From an uncultured Oscillospiraceae bacterium (GTDB lineage: Bacteria > Bacillota > Clostridia > Oscillospirales > Ruminococcaceae): a DNA stretch of 64,000 bases. This document shows, in pieces, positions 1-7,185 of the stretch; the stretch's first letter is position 1, and each line of letters begins with the position of its first letter. Location: the NCBI GenBank assembly GCA_910589145.1, contig CAJUSD010000007.1:42044-106043 (forward strand), in the 5' to 3' direction. A model generated the notes under the pieces. It saw only the letters and a list, made by a program, of their open reading frames with translations. It was not told where the DNA came from and made no database searches. The translations under genes were made by a program, and so were the position numbers.

Positions 1-466
1 ATGAAAACAGATTTTCATAACTGCTGATTACCTTCATAATACCCCAGCCCCCACCATTTTGATTTTGGCGTATCGTTGAGAGCAGGTCATGGGTTTTGGT
101 ATCGTCAATATCCGCAAAATCCATGTCCAAAATCTTTTTGGAATAGAGCCAGTCATATTTTTGCCATCTCCCGGAATTCTGCGTATCTGTCCATTTGGCA
201 AGGAGTGCAGAACCGAATCCAATAACAGCAGCAAACGCCAATGCAACCAGTACCAGGAATTTCAGACGTTCTGCATCCCTATTTCCCGCAATCTCGCCGA
301 TGATAAGGGCAGACAGATAGATTTCAACATATGGGGTAATGGCCTTCCATATTTGGGAAATCAGGTTTGAAAGAACCATCTGGGGATAGTGGTGATATAT
401 AACTTTTAAAGCCCGCATATTCATTTTGAGGGATTCCTTCATTGGCAGGCTATCTTTATTCTTCAT
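1..466 (-). CDS. ABC transporter permease/ATP-binding protein, N-terminal part (truncated by window edge)
   Basis: Reverse-strand reading from 466 to the window edge is open for 155 codons and encodes a protein starting MKNKDSLPMK. It has two hydrophobic stretches (about residues 28-55 and 68-92) separated by a short polar loop, then a cytoplasmic-looking KYDWLYSKKILDMDF segment, as in the transmembrane domain of exporter-type ABC half-transporters. The ATG at 464-466 lies inside the last codons of the upstream ABC gene, an 11-nt overlap that implies translational coupling. The two half-transporters probably form a heterodimer exporter. The nucleotide-binding domain is outside the window, so the ABC assignment rests on the membrane domain pattern and the coupled neighbour. 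Substrate unknown. Confidence 0.7.
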   Translation of the reverse strand, partial: MKNKDSLPMKESLKMNMRALKVIYHHYPQMVLSNLISQIWKAITPYVEIYLSALIIGEIAGNRDAERLKFLVLVALAFAAVIGFGSALLAKWTDTQNSGRWQKYDWLYSKKILDMDFADIDDTKTHDLLSTIRQNQNGGGWGIMKVISSYENLFS

Positions 467-2318
467 TTTCCCTTGCCCCTTCCTGATAGTATTTACTTTG
501 TACTTCATACAAACCAGCATACTTGCCACCCAGCCTCAAAAGCTCATCATGGGTTCCTTCCTCACAGATACCAGCCTTGTCAATCATAATAATACGGTCG
601 CAGAACCGGGTGGAGGCAAGCCGGTGTGAAATATAGACCGAAGACTTTCCACTGGTCATTTCATTATATTTTTGATACATCTCTGATTCGGAAATCGGGT
701 CAAGGGCCGCTGTCGGTTCGTCAAGGATAATAAAGGGGGCATCTTTGTACAGAGCGCGGGCGAGCATAAGGCGCTGGATTTCACCGCCGGACAGCATCGT
801 TGCATCTTCATATACCTGGCGGTTCAGGTGTGTTTCATAACCGTCAGGCAGGGATTCTATTTTTTGTCTTAGGCTGGCTTTTTCCACGCAGCCCTTTACA
901 CGGTCCAAATTGATATCTGTTTCACTTTGGGCTACATTTACCGCAACAGTTCCTGCAAGCAGAGAAAAATTCTGGAACACTGCTGAAAACATCTCATAAT
1001 AGTCCCGGCGGTTAAAGTCACGAATATCCCTGCCATCCAGCAGGACTTTGCCCTGGGTTGGATCCAGATATCCGCAGATTAATTTAACCAATGTTGTTTT
1101 TCCTGCTCCGTTAAGCCCTACGACAGCCAGCTTTTCACCGGGATGGAGGGTCAGGTTAATATTGGTCAAAGTGTCCTTTTGGGCTCCAGGATAACGGAAG
1201 GACACATTTTCCAGTTTAATCTCGTAATCTTTTTTCATTGCTTTCAGTGGTTCGCCGTCCTCAAACCGGAAAATTTCAGGATATTCAAGGCATTCCCTCA
1301 CAATAGAAATGTCAAGGGATTGTTTATAAAGCGTGCTGAATCCTGAAAGGATGCCTGTGACCCATGTTGTAAAACCGCTGATTGCCGTAAAGTAAAGGAG
1401 GAATCCCGCTGCACTGATCCCGCCGGATATAACCTGGATAGTCAGATAAGCATAGGCAATCCCACTGCGAAGGAAAGCAAAAATAACATCAATGATTTTT
1501 GCCCAGAGGTAAACCCCTTCCGCCCTCTGACGGAACGCCATAAATGCGCCCATTGCTTTGTTATACAGATCATCAATCCATGAGCGGAGGCCGAATATGC
1601 GTATATCTTTAGCCGCGCTCCAATCTTTAGCCTGGCCGGAAAGATACTCCATCTGTTTGACATATTCCGACTTTTCATCACGATGGCGGTATTCGTAACC
1701 CTTTAAGTAATTTCCGAGAAAATAACCGGCTGTCGTTGTCACCAAAACAACCAGGATTAAAACCGGCTGAACTGCTGTCAGCATATTTACATAGATCAAA
1801 AATCCAATTAAATTTGTGATAAGGGTTGTAAGTGTTTCCCATACTGCTTCAGTAGCCTGGCTGTTGCTGCCGGCAGCTTCATTGGATTCTGCAAGCAGCT
1901 TTTTAAATTTGTCATGATCCAGGTTGGGATAGGATGTTGTCGCTGCTTTATGGTTTAAAAGCTTGATAATCTCTGTACGAACCGATATCCTGCCATACAG
2001 TTTGTTTTCGTTGACATAGGAGGATGCCGCTGATACAAACATAATGCCGGCAGTAAAAGCGATTATCGTCCATAACAGCTCCGAAACAGAACCTTTCCTT
2101 TCCAATACCGATAATATAGTTGGGGATACATACAGATTTACCAGGTTATTCGCCACTGCCAGCCCTGCTGCCAGCAGGCTGAGGATAATGACTTTTTTCT
2201 CCTTTGCTGTCCAGGCCAGCTTTACCATGAACCATGCGTTTTGGAACATATTGTATTTTGGTTTTGGTGCTTTTTCCTTTTTTGCTTTTAGGGACATTGC
2301 GTTGTTTGCAGATGCCAT
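456..2318 (-). CDS. ABC exporter half-transporter, fused permease and ATPase
   Basis: The product is 620 aa. An N-terminal membrane domain (about residues 40-330, five to six hydrophobic segments) is followed by a nucleotide-binding domain with Walker A GLNGAGKTT (about 400-408), signature LSGGE (about 508), Walker B FIILDEP (about 531) and the H-loop ISHR. This is a typical type IV exporter half-transporter. The start is supported by AAGGAAGG upstream of the ATG at 2318. It is translationally coupled to a second ABC gene downstream, which points to a heterodimer. A LytTR regulator and kinase are transcribed just upstream, and LytTR-like direct repeats lie in front of this gene, so it is probably the target of that system. 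A role in peptide or antibiotic export is inferred from this context only. Confidence 0.88.
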   Translation of the reverse strand: MASANNAMSLKAKKEKAPKPKYNMFQNAWFMVKLAWTAKEKKVIILSLLAAGLAVANNLVNLYVSPTILSVLERKGSVSELLWTIIAFTAGIMFVSAASSYVNENKLYGRISVRTEIIKLLNHKAATTSYPNLDHDKFKKLLAESNEAAGSNSQATEAVWETLTTLITNLIGFLIYVNMLTAVQPVLILVVLVTTTAGYFLGNYLKGYEYRHRDEKSEYVKQMEYLSGQAKDWSAAKDIRIFGLRSWIDDLYNKAMGAFMAFRQRAEGVYLWAKIIDVIFAFLRSGIAYAYLTIQVISGGISAAGFLLYFTAISGFTTWVTGILSGFSTLYKQSLDISIVRECLEYPEIFRFEDGEPLKAMKKDYEIKLENVSFRYPGAQKDTLTNINLTLHPGEKLAVVGLNGAGKTTLVKLICGYLDPTQGKVLLDGRDIRDFNRRDYYEMFSAVFQNFSLLAGTVAVNVAQSETDINLDRVKGCVEKASLRQKIESLPDGYETHLNRQVYEDATMLSGGEIQRLMLARALYKDAPFIILDEPTAALDPISESEMYQKYNEMTSGKSSVYISHRLASTRFCDRIIMIDKAGICEEGTHDELLRLGGKYAGLYEVQSKYYQEGARENEE

Positions 2319-2354
2319 AGGAAACCACCTTCCTTTCTGATGGTATATTATCAG

Positions 2355-2382
2355 AAAAAATCGCCCCCGAATGGTTTCGGGG
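2355..2382 (-). terminator. Intrinsic terminator after the kinase gene
   Basis: The hairpin CCCCGAA/TTCGGGG (2365-2371 with 2376-2382, loop TGGT) is followed on the minus strand by six T residues (2355-2360). It lies between the two-component genes and the ABC genes and separates the two transcription units. Confidence 0.7.
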
Positions 2383-2412
2383 ACGAATTGTTATTTCCGG
2401 GTGATGAATTGT
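2383..2412 (-). promoter_or_regulatory. Candidate LytTR-type direct-repeat binding site
   Basis: On the minus strand, ACAATTCAT (2404-2412) and ACAATTCGT (2383-2391) are separated by exactly 12 nt, a 21-nt period. LytTR regulators such as AgrA and ComE bind pairs of about 9-nt repeats with this spacing. The site lies about 30 nt upstream of a possible -10 (GATAAT, near 2347-2352) for the ABC exporter genes. A weaker third copy, ACCTTTCAT, lies at 2427-2435. The regulator encoded at 3143-3841 is the obvious candidate ligand; binding is inferred. Confidence 0.55.
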
Positions 2413-2474
2413 AATTATGTGCAGCAATGAAAGGTCATTATTTTTGGGGGACAAAGCCCCCTTTCAAAAATTTA

Positions 2475-3137
2475 TTAAATCTGCGGCAGCAGTATCTCGG
2501 TAGTAAAGGCCCCGTCCTCGCTGTTGCGGCTGATATATCCATCCAAACGCTCTATAATTGTGTCAATCCGAACCAGCCCGAATCCATGGCCTTCCCCTTT
2601 GGTGCTTTGGAACCGTTTTCCTTCCTTTTTCAGCTTCTTTCCAGCGGTAAAGTTGGTAAAGGAAATATAAAGCTGTGTATTCTTCATGTCCATATACACA
2701 CGGATAATACGTTCCTTTTCCGGCAGCTTTACACTGGCTTCGATTGCATTGTCAAACAGGTTCCCAATAATACAGCAAAGGTCAATCTCCGACGATTTCA
2801 GCTTTACCGGAATATGTGCGTCGGCAATAACACGAATCCCCTTGGACTTTGCCAGGGAGATTTTAGAATTCAAAATTGCGTCAGTCATAGGGTTTCCTGT
2901 CTTAATAACTGGGTCAACTTTCATCAAATCTTCGTCCAGCAGGTCAAGATAACGCCTGATTGCCTCCCAATCCTCCTTTGCAGCATATGCCTTCATTGTC
3001 TGGATATGGTTTCGGTAATCATGCCGCCATCCCCGTATCTGATGGTACATATTATCTACTTCCCGGTAATGTGTTTCAATCAGTTCCTGCTGGTATGAGG
3101 CGATTTTTTTATCTATTTTCTTTGAAAAGAATCCCAT
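2475..3137 (-). CDS. Sensor histidine kinase core, GHKL type, lacking a membrane sensor
   Basis: The product is 220 aa. It shows an AgrC-like phosphoacceptor region RHDYRNHIQ (about residues 40-48), an N-box NLFDNAIEA (about 130-138) and a glycine box GHGFGL, characteristic of HATPase_c_5/GHKL kinases paired with LytTR regulators. Family members normally carry about 200 residues of N-terminal membrane helices. Here the protein begins with a soluble coiled segment, so no transmembrane sensor is visible. Translation may start at the ATG at 3137, which has GAGG eight nt upstream, or at the GTG at 3146 that overlaps the regulator stop as GTGA. Either way it is coupled to the regulator. Signal input is unknown. 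Confidence 0.82.
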   Translation of the reverse strand: MGFFSKKIDKKIASYQQELIETHYREVDNMYHQIRGWRHDYRNHIQTMKAYAAKEDWEAIRRYLDLLDEDLMKVDPVIKTGNPMTDAILNSKISLAKSKGIRVIADAHIPVKLKSSEIDLCCIIGNLFDNAIEASVKLPEKERIIRVYMDMKNTQLYISFTNFTAGKKLKKEGKRFQSTKGEGHGFGLVRIDTIIERLDGYISRNSEDGAFTTEILLPQI

Positions 3138-3142
3138 ACATT

Positions 3143-3841
3143 TCACCTCATATTGATAATTGCCCGGTTGACCCCTTCATATGCCCCTCTGGGAAGCGGA
3201 ATCGCGGCTCCGTCGTTTAATTTGATTTCCGTTTTTGTTACCCGGCTGATTTGTGTCAGATTTACAATAACAGAACGCCCTGCACGGTAAAACCGATCAT
3301 CCAGCTCCCTTTCCAATTCCCCAAGGGTCATTTTTACAACATGGTCGGCGGATGCGTGGATTGTCACATAATTGCCGGATACCTCTGCATATCTAATCTG
3401 GTAAATTGGGACGCGGATCATTTCTCCGCTGGTTTCAAAATTCAAAATCTTTTCATTTTTTGACAATTTTTCCGCCGCTCGGTTTAAAACCGTAAATAGT
3501 TTCCCCTCTATTACAGGCTTCATTAAATAGTGAAGGGCAGCCACTTCATAGCCTTCGGAAATATAATCCGAATAACCTGTAATAAACACAATTTGGATTG
3601 TATCGTTATCCCTGCGTAATTTTTTTGCCATGGTTACTCCGTCCATATCTCCCATTTCTATATCAAGCAAGAGGATATCATAATCGCTTTCTTCGGCATA
3701 ATGGAACAGGAAACTTTCTGCAGAGGGAAAAGAGGAGATATGCACTGCATGACATTCCAAACCAGCCCATTTATTAACCAGCTCAGATATATACTGTCTG
3801 TCCAAAGAGGAATCATCGCAGATTGCAACTTTGTACAGCAT
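3143..3841 (-). CDS. LytTR-family response regulator
   Basis: The product is 232 aa. The N-terminal receiver domain has the acidic pair CDD (residues 8-10), phosphoacceptor LLLDIEMGDMDG (Asp near 59), a conserved threonine in FITGYSD and lysine in YLMKPV. The C-terminal LytTR domain runs from about residue 130, with segments YAEVSGNYVTIH, FYRAGRSVIVNL and LPRGAYEGVNRAI. It is the first gene of a two-gene signalling unit; the stop overlaps the possible GTG of the kinase. The ribosome binding site is GAAAGGAA before the ATG at 3841. It probably activates the ABC exporter genes through the direct repeats at 2383-2412, which is inferred from spacing and location. Confidence 0.92.
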   Translation of the reverse strand: MLYKVAICDDSSLDRQYISELVNKWAGLECHAVHISSFPSAESFLFHYAEESDYDILLLDIEMGDMDGVTMAKKLRRDNDTIQIVFITGYSDYISEGYEVAALHYLMKPVIEGKLFTVLNRAAEKLSKNEKILNFETSGEMIRVPIYQIRYAEVSGNYVTIHASADHVVKMTLGELERELDDRFYRAGRSVIVNLTQISRVTKTEIKLNDGAAIPLPRGAYEGVNRAIINMR

Positions 3842-3899
3842 TATATCACGTTCCTTTCATACAAAGATGTTTTTCGTCTGTGCCGAACGCTCATCCTGC

Positions 3900-3934
3900 A
3901 AAAAAGGGACCGCCTTTTTATTGGCTGGCCCCTT
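3900..3934 (-). terminator. Intrinsic terminator of thiW
   Basis: On the minus strand, AAGGGGCC-A-GCC (ending at 3934) pairs with GGC-GG-TCCCTT, and the stem is followed by six T residues (3900-3905). It lies 14 nt downstream of the thiW stop and upstream of the response regulator gene. Confidence 0.75.
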
Positions 3935-3947
3935 CTAGTTAGACGCT

Positions 3948-4436
3948 TCATTTTTCAATCACACGGGTTTTCTGCAAAGCAGCAATTACGACGGATGCTA
4001 TCAATGTCCCCCCTGTTGTACTGACCAGAAAGGGCAGGACATAGCCAAACAATACTGCGTCTTTTGCCATAAAGAAAACCGCTATTGGATAAGCCGCCAA
4101 TCCTCCAATCAAGCCAGTTCCAAGCACTTCCGAAATATACGTTACAGAAAGTTTCTTTGTAAAATGAAATGCAAGGCCGCAGAACAAAGCGCCGCACATA
4201 CTGCCAGGAAAAGCAAGCAGGCTGCCTGTTCCAAGGGATACCCGTATCAATGAAGTAAGGAAAGCCATACCTATACCATATCCAGGGCCCAGGAGGACCG
4301 CGGCAAGGACATTGACCATATGCTGGACAGGAAAGCATTTCGATGCACCTACAGGGAAACTGAAGGGAGAACAAACAACCCCCAGAGCAACGAGGATTCC
4401 GGCAAGCGTTATTTTTCGTATCTGCAATTTTGACAT
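3948..4436 (-). CDS. thiW: ThiW-type ECF transporter substrate-binding subunit (thiazole)
   Basis: The product is 162 aa with about five membrane segments (starting LAGILVALGVVCSPFSFPVG). The stretch VGASKCFPVQHMVNVLAAVLLGPGYG is typical of the ThiW family, S components that supply the thiazole precursor hydroxyethylthiazole to thiamine synthesis through a shared ECF module. The start at 4436 (MSKLQIRK) is chosen over an upstream in-frame codon because GGGAGG lies 8 nt before it. It is the only gene of its unit, preceded by a consensus promoter, a TPP riboswitch and a terminator, so it should be shut off when thiamine pyrophosphate is plentiful. No ECF ATPase or T subunit is encoded nearby. 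Confidence 0.9.
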   Translation of the reverse strand: MSKLQIRKITLAGILVALGVVCSPFSFPVGASKCFPVQHMVNVLAAVLLGPGYGIGMAFLTSLIRVSLGTGSLLAFPGSMCGALFCGLAFHFTKKLSVTYISEVLGTGLIGGLAAYPIAVFFMAKDAVLFGYVLPFLVSTTGGTLIASVVIAALQKTRVIEK

Positions 4437-4458
4437 GGAACCAACCTCCCGAATCAAA

Positions 4459-4499
4459 TAAAATAGGGACACCCTGGCACGCCTGCGCAGGCACGTCCC
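4459..4499 (-). terminator. Terminator stem of the TPP riboswitch expression platform
   Basis: On the minus strand GGGAC (4495-4499) pairs with GTCCC (4466-4470) around an inner palindrome GCCTGCGCAGGC (4481-4492), followed by TATTTTATTT. It sits between the aptamer and the thiW ribosome binding site, consistent with transcriptional attenuation. Confidence 0.7.
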
Positions 4500-4514
4500 A
4501 CCTAAAAGATTCGG

Positions 4515-4612
4515 TGAAGTACATCCCTACGTTGGCATTACCCAAATCAGGTTATCGGGTCGAAACCGCAATTAGTTTCCTCTCAGCCGGCAAAGGCCAG
4601 CTCCCCGTGTGT
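4515..4612 (-). ncRNA. TPP riboswitch (THI element) aptamer
   Basis: On the minus strand the conserved THI-box blocks occur in order: CGGGGAGC, GCCGGCTGAGAGG, GACCCGATAACCTGAT, then GGGTAATGCCAACGTAGGGA. These match the pyrimidine-sensing CTGAGA helix and the pyrophosphate-sensing ACCTGAT/GGGTAATGCC helix. It controls thiW downstream. Confidence 0.95.
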
Positions 4613-4622
4613 CTTACAAAAA

Positions 4623-4651
4623 ATTATAACGGATTCTAAAATTTTTTTCAA
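4623..4651 (-). promoter_or_regulatory. Sigma-A promoter for the TPP riboswitch-thiW transcript
   Basis: On the minus strand, TTGAAA (4646-4651), a 17-nt spacer and TATAAT (4623-4628) place the start of transcription about 7-10 nt upstream of the aptamer. Confidence 0.75.
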
Positions 4652-4747
4652 CCTTTTTTTGCAGAGAAAACCATGTTCTATATGAAATATTATAGCATTT
4701 CTATAAAAATTGTGTTAAAATACTAAAAAAGACAGGAGGGATTTCCC

Positions 4748-6169
4748 ATGAACGTCCAGTTACCAAAAATACAGGTTCCTGAATTCCCTGAAAAAAAGGT
4801 AAGTATTGAAGAATTTGGCGCAGTCCCCGACGGCATAACTATGAATACCCAGTCTATCAACGCAGCGATTCTTTCCGTCAGCGAAGCAGGTGGAGGAACA
4901 GTCGTCATTCCGGCAGGATACTGGAAAACAGCGGCAATAGAATTAAAGGACAATGTCCATTTACATACCGAGCAAGGAGCATTTATTAAATTTTCCGGCG
5001 ATTGGCGGAATTATCCATTAATTCATTCACATTTTGAAGGGTTTCCCACAGCACGGTGCATCTCCCCTATTTATGCCAACGGTGCGGAAAACATTGCAAT
5101 TACAGGAAACGGCGTATTTGACGGCGCAGGGGAAAACTGGCGCGTTTGCAAAAAATGGAAATTTACAGCTCCCCAATGGGAGGAACTAAAACAAAAACCA
5201 GGCATTTACTATGAAGAAAAAGGGGAAAACAGCCTAATATATCCCTCTGAAGCCAGTTATAAAGGAAACAAGTATAACAACGCCCATGGGGGAATGGTTG
5301 ACAATCTGGAAGAAGCGGAAGCATATCGGATTTTCTTCCGACCGGTGATGGTGAACCTTGTCAACTGCAAACGGATCTATTTGGAGGGGATTACCTTCCA
5401 GAATTCTCCGGCGTGGTGCTTGCATCCCCGTATGTGCGATGATATTCTCATGGAAAAGGTCAGTATGCGCAATCCCTGGTATGCACAGAACGGTGATGCT
5501 TTGGATTTAGAATCCTGCCATAATGTAGAAATCCGCGGCTGCATTTTCGACGCCGGTGATGACGGCATCTGTATTAAATCCGGCAAAAACAAACCTGGAC
5601 GGGATACAGAACGGGCAACAGAAAACGTATGGATTCATGATTGCATTGTGTACCATGGCCATGGAGGGTTCGTTGTAGGAAGCGAAATGTCCTGTGGGGT
5701 TAAAAATATTTTGGTGGAGAACTGTACCTTTACCGGAACCGATGTTGGCCTTCGGTTTAAAAGCTGTCTTGGGAGAGGCGGAACAGTGGAAAATCTTCTA
5801 ATCCGCAATATCCGTATGGATAACATTAAAGAACATGCCATTGTGATGAACATGGGGTATAGTTCAGCTATTGGCAGTGAAAAGGATATTGAAAAGCAAT
5901 ATCCAGATGAAGATGTTCCAGAATTCTGCAATATCCACATGGAAGATATCCTTTGTATTGGTGCTAAAAGGGGAATTGAAATCAGCGGCCTGTTGAAAAA
6001 GCCAATTCATGATATTACAGTGAAAAATTCATTTATCCAGGCAGAAGAAGGCGTGCGCTGCCGTCTCTGTAAAGATATTCGTTTGGAAAACGTTACGATT
6101 GCCTCTGACGGAAAGGAACAGCTCTTTGCAAAAGAGAATATCTGCGGAGAATATCAGTCAGAATTTTAA
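4748..6169 (+). CDS. GH28 family glycoside hydrolase (polygalacturonase-like)
   Basis: The product is 473 aa, with no signal peptide, so it probably acts on imported oligosaccharides. The right-handed beta-helix starts with the FGAVPDG motif common to bacterial GH28. Catalytic blocks appear in order: NGDALDLESC (usually NTDGID; the Asp pattern is altered), GDDGICIKSG with the Asp pair, GHGGFVVGSE with the catalytic-site His, and RFKS. The altered first block suggests a substrate other than plain homogalacturonan, for example rhamnogalacturonan or a substituted uronide; this is inference. The start is set by ACAGGAGG 9 nt upstream. It appears monocistronic, followed by a long hairpin repeat. 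The N-terminal extension before FGAVPDG is about 24 residues. Confidence 0.88.
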   Translation: MNVQLPKIQVPEFPEKKVSIEEFGAVPDGITMNTQSINAAILSVSEAGGGTVVIPAGYWKTAAIELKDNVHLHTEQGAFIKFSGDWRNYPLIHSHFEGFPTARCISPIYANGAENIAITGNGVFDGAGENWRVCKKWKFTAPQWEELKQKPGIYYEEKGENSLIYPSEASYKGNKYNNAHGGMVDNLEEAEAYRIFFRPVMVNLVNCKRIYLEGITFQNSPAWCLHPRMCDDILMEKVSMRNPWYAQNGDALDLESCHNVEIRGCIFDAGDDGICIKSGKNKPGRDTERATENVWIHDCIVYHGHGGFVVGSEMSCGVKNILVENCTFTGTDVGLRFKSCLGRGGTVENLLIRNIRMDNIKEHAIVMNMGYSSAIGSEKDIEKQYPDEDVPEFCNIHMEDILCIGAKRGIEISGLLKKPIHDITVKNSFIQAEEGVRCRLCKDIRLENVTIASDGKEQLFAKENICGEYQSEF

Positions 6170-6230
6170 ACGAACGGTAATGTGTGAGCAAAAACCGCAG
6201 ATTCGCACTGACATAGTAAAGAAAAAGGGA

Positions 6231-6330
6231 TTCGCGGCCAGGGGGATGTGCAGCATAGCTGCACATCCCCCTGGCCGCGCCAGTTCAGCTCCGCTGAACC
6301 GAACCCGTAAAACGCGAAACGCCCCTAACC
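6231..6330. repeat. Intergenic hairpin repeat, copy A
   Basis: A perfect 22-bp stem (6233-6254 with 6258-6279) closes on ATA. It is followed by a second hairpin GTTCAGC/GCTGAAC (6283-6289 with 6293-6299) and a tail GAACCCGTAAAACGCGAAAC. The second hairpin and tail recur almost unchanged at 62651-62697 (copy E). Confidence 0.85.
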
Positions 6331-6410
6331 TAATATGTATGCTGTGGATGCGGTCACAAAACAAATGAGGGAATATATTCTATCAAAATGCAAAAACGAC
6401 ACCTGCTGTC

Positions 6411-6452
6411 TACTTTACCTTTGCTTGACAAGGGCCAAGCAAAGGTAAAGTA
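6411..6452. repeat. 17-bp perfect inverted repeat with embedded TTGACA
   Basis: Left arm 6411-6427 and right arm 6436-6452 are perfectly complementary with an 8-nt loop ACAAGGGC. The segment TTACCTTTGCTTGACAAGGG is identical at 28167-28186, where a shortened right arm GCAAAGGTA follows at 28208-28216. It could be a mobile-element remnant, an attenuator or a protein site. Confidence 0.75.
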
Positions 6453-6657
6453 TTGGATTTTTATAATAGAGAAAAATGATGAATTTACAAGGAGGTGCTT
6501 TTATACTATGTTTATGTGAAGGAATAATAGCGACAGGTATTGATTAAGTTGAACAGCTAAATGCACATCCTTGATATTGTATTGTATATAAGAGCCTATT
6601 CAAAATCCCACCCCTCATCAATCCACACACGTTGAGAGACTGAAACTTCTAAGAAAA

Positions 6658-6695
6658 AATCCCACCTATAGGATGTTTATTCCATAGGTGGGATT
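6658..6695 (-). terminator. Terminator of the DUF134-Mrp-NifX operon
   Basis: A 12-bp stem (AATCCCACCTAT, 6658-6669, with ATAGGTGGGATT, 6684-6695) is followed on the minus strand by a run of T residues (6654-6659). Confidence 0.85.
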
Positions 6696-6734
6696 AAATA
6701 TTGGTCGTTTTGTTAGGTGCATTAGCCTTTTCTG

Positions 6735-7136
6735 TCAATGGTGGCAGCTATGCTCGCCGCATCCTCCATTATGGTGGCTGCAATGATGCCCTTCTTCTCC
6801 ATCATGATGGTGGCAGGAAACCGGGGAATCATTGTCCAACGTTCCGTGCAAATAGGCATTAACAGCCTCTTCCGTTGTACCTTCTGCACCGGAAACAACT
6901 TTTATCCCCATATTTTCCAAAGCATTTACTGCTCCAGGGCCAATTCCACCGCAGACAGCTGTATCCACATGAAATTCCTTTAAAAATCCCGCCAGCGCCC
7001 CATGGCCGTTTCCCATGGTCGGCTGGATTTTTTTGTCCGCTATTTTCCCATCTTCAACCGTAAACAATGTAAACTCCGGTGTTTTGCCAAAATGTTGAAA
7101 AACGTTTCCACTCAAACTTGGAACTGCTATTATCAT
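6735..7136 (-). CDS. NifX/NifB-like iron-molybdenum cofactor domain protein
   Basis: The product is 133 aa. Residues 1-100 form a dinitrogenase iron-molybdenum cofactor biosynthesis domain (PF02579-type): MIIAVPSLSGNVFQHFGKTPEF at the N-terminus, then VCGGIGPGAVNALENMGIKVV. The C-terminal 30 residues are a His/Cys-rich tail (SCHHHDGEEGHHCSHHNGGC) that probably binds metal. No nitrogenase genes are present, so a role in iron-sulfur or other metal-cluster handling alongside the Mrp ATPase is more likely than nitrogen fixation; this is inference. It is the last gene of the DUF134-Mrp operon, with GAGGAAATTTCT before the ATG and its own terminator downstream. Confidence 0.9.
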   Translation of the reverse strand: MIIAVPSLSGNVFQHFGKTPEFTLFTVEDGKIADKKIQPTMGNGHGALAGFLKEFHVDTAVCGGIGPGAVNALENMGIKVVSGAEGTTEEAVNAYLHGTLDNDSPVSCHHHDGEEGHHCSHHNGGCGEHSCHH

Positions 7137-7185
7137 AGAAATTTCCTCTTTTCCGTTTTTTACAAAATAAAAGTACTATCCCAAG

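Larger units (their letters stand above)
6170..6734. other. 565-nt intergenic region with hairpin repeat, long inverted repeat and terminator
   Basis: No supportable gene. It holds a 22-bp hairpin repeat (6231-6330), a 17-bp inverted repeat (6411-6452), a strong AAGGAGGTGC ribosome-binding-like site near 6490 leading only to ATGTTTATGTGA, and the terminator of the minus-strand operon (6658-6695). The stranded ribosome binding site suggests a deleted gene. Confidence 0.7.

Noticed and set aside
2427..2435. Third LytTR-like repeat ACCTTTCAT
   Set aside because: 7 of 9 match at 23-nt rather than 21-nt spacing; too weak to include as a separate site.
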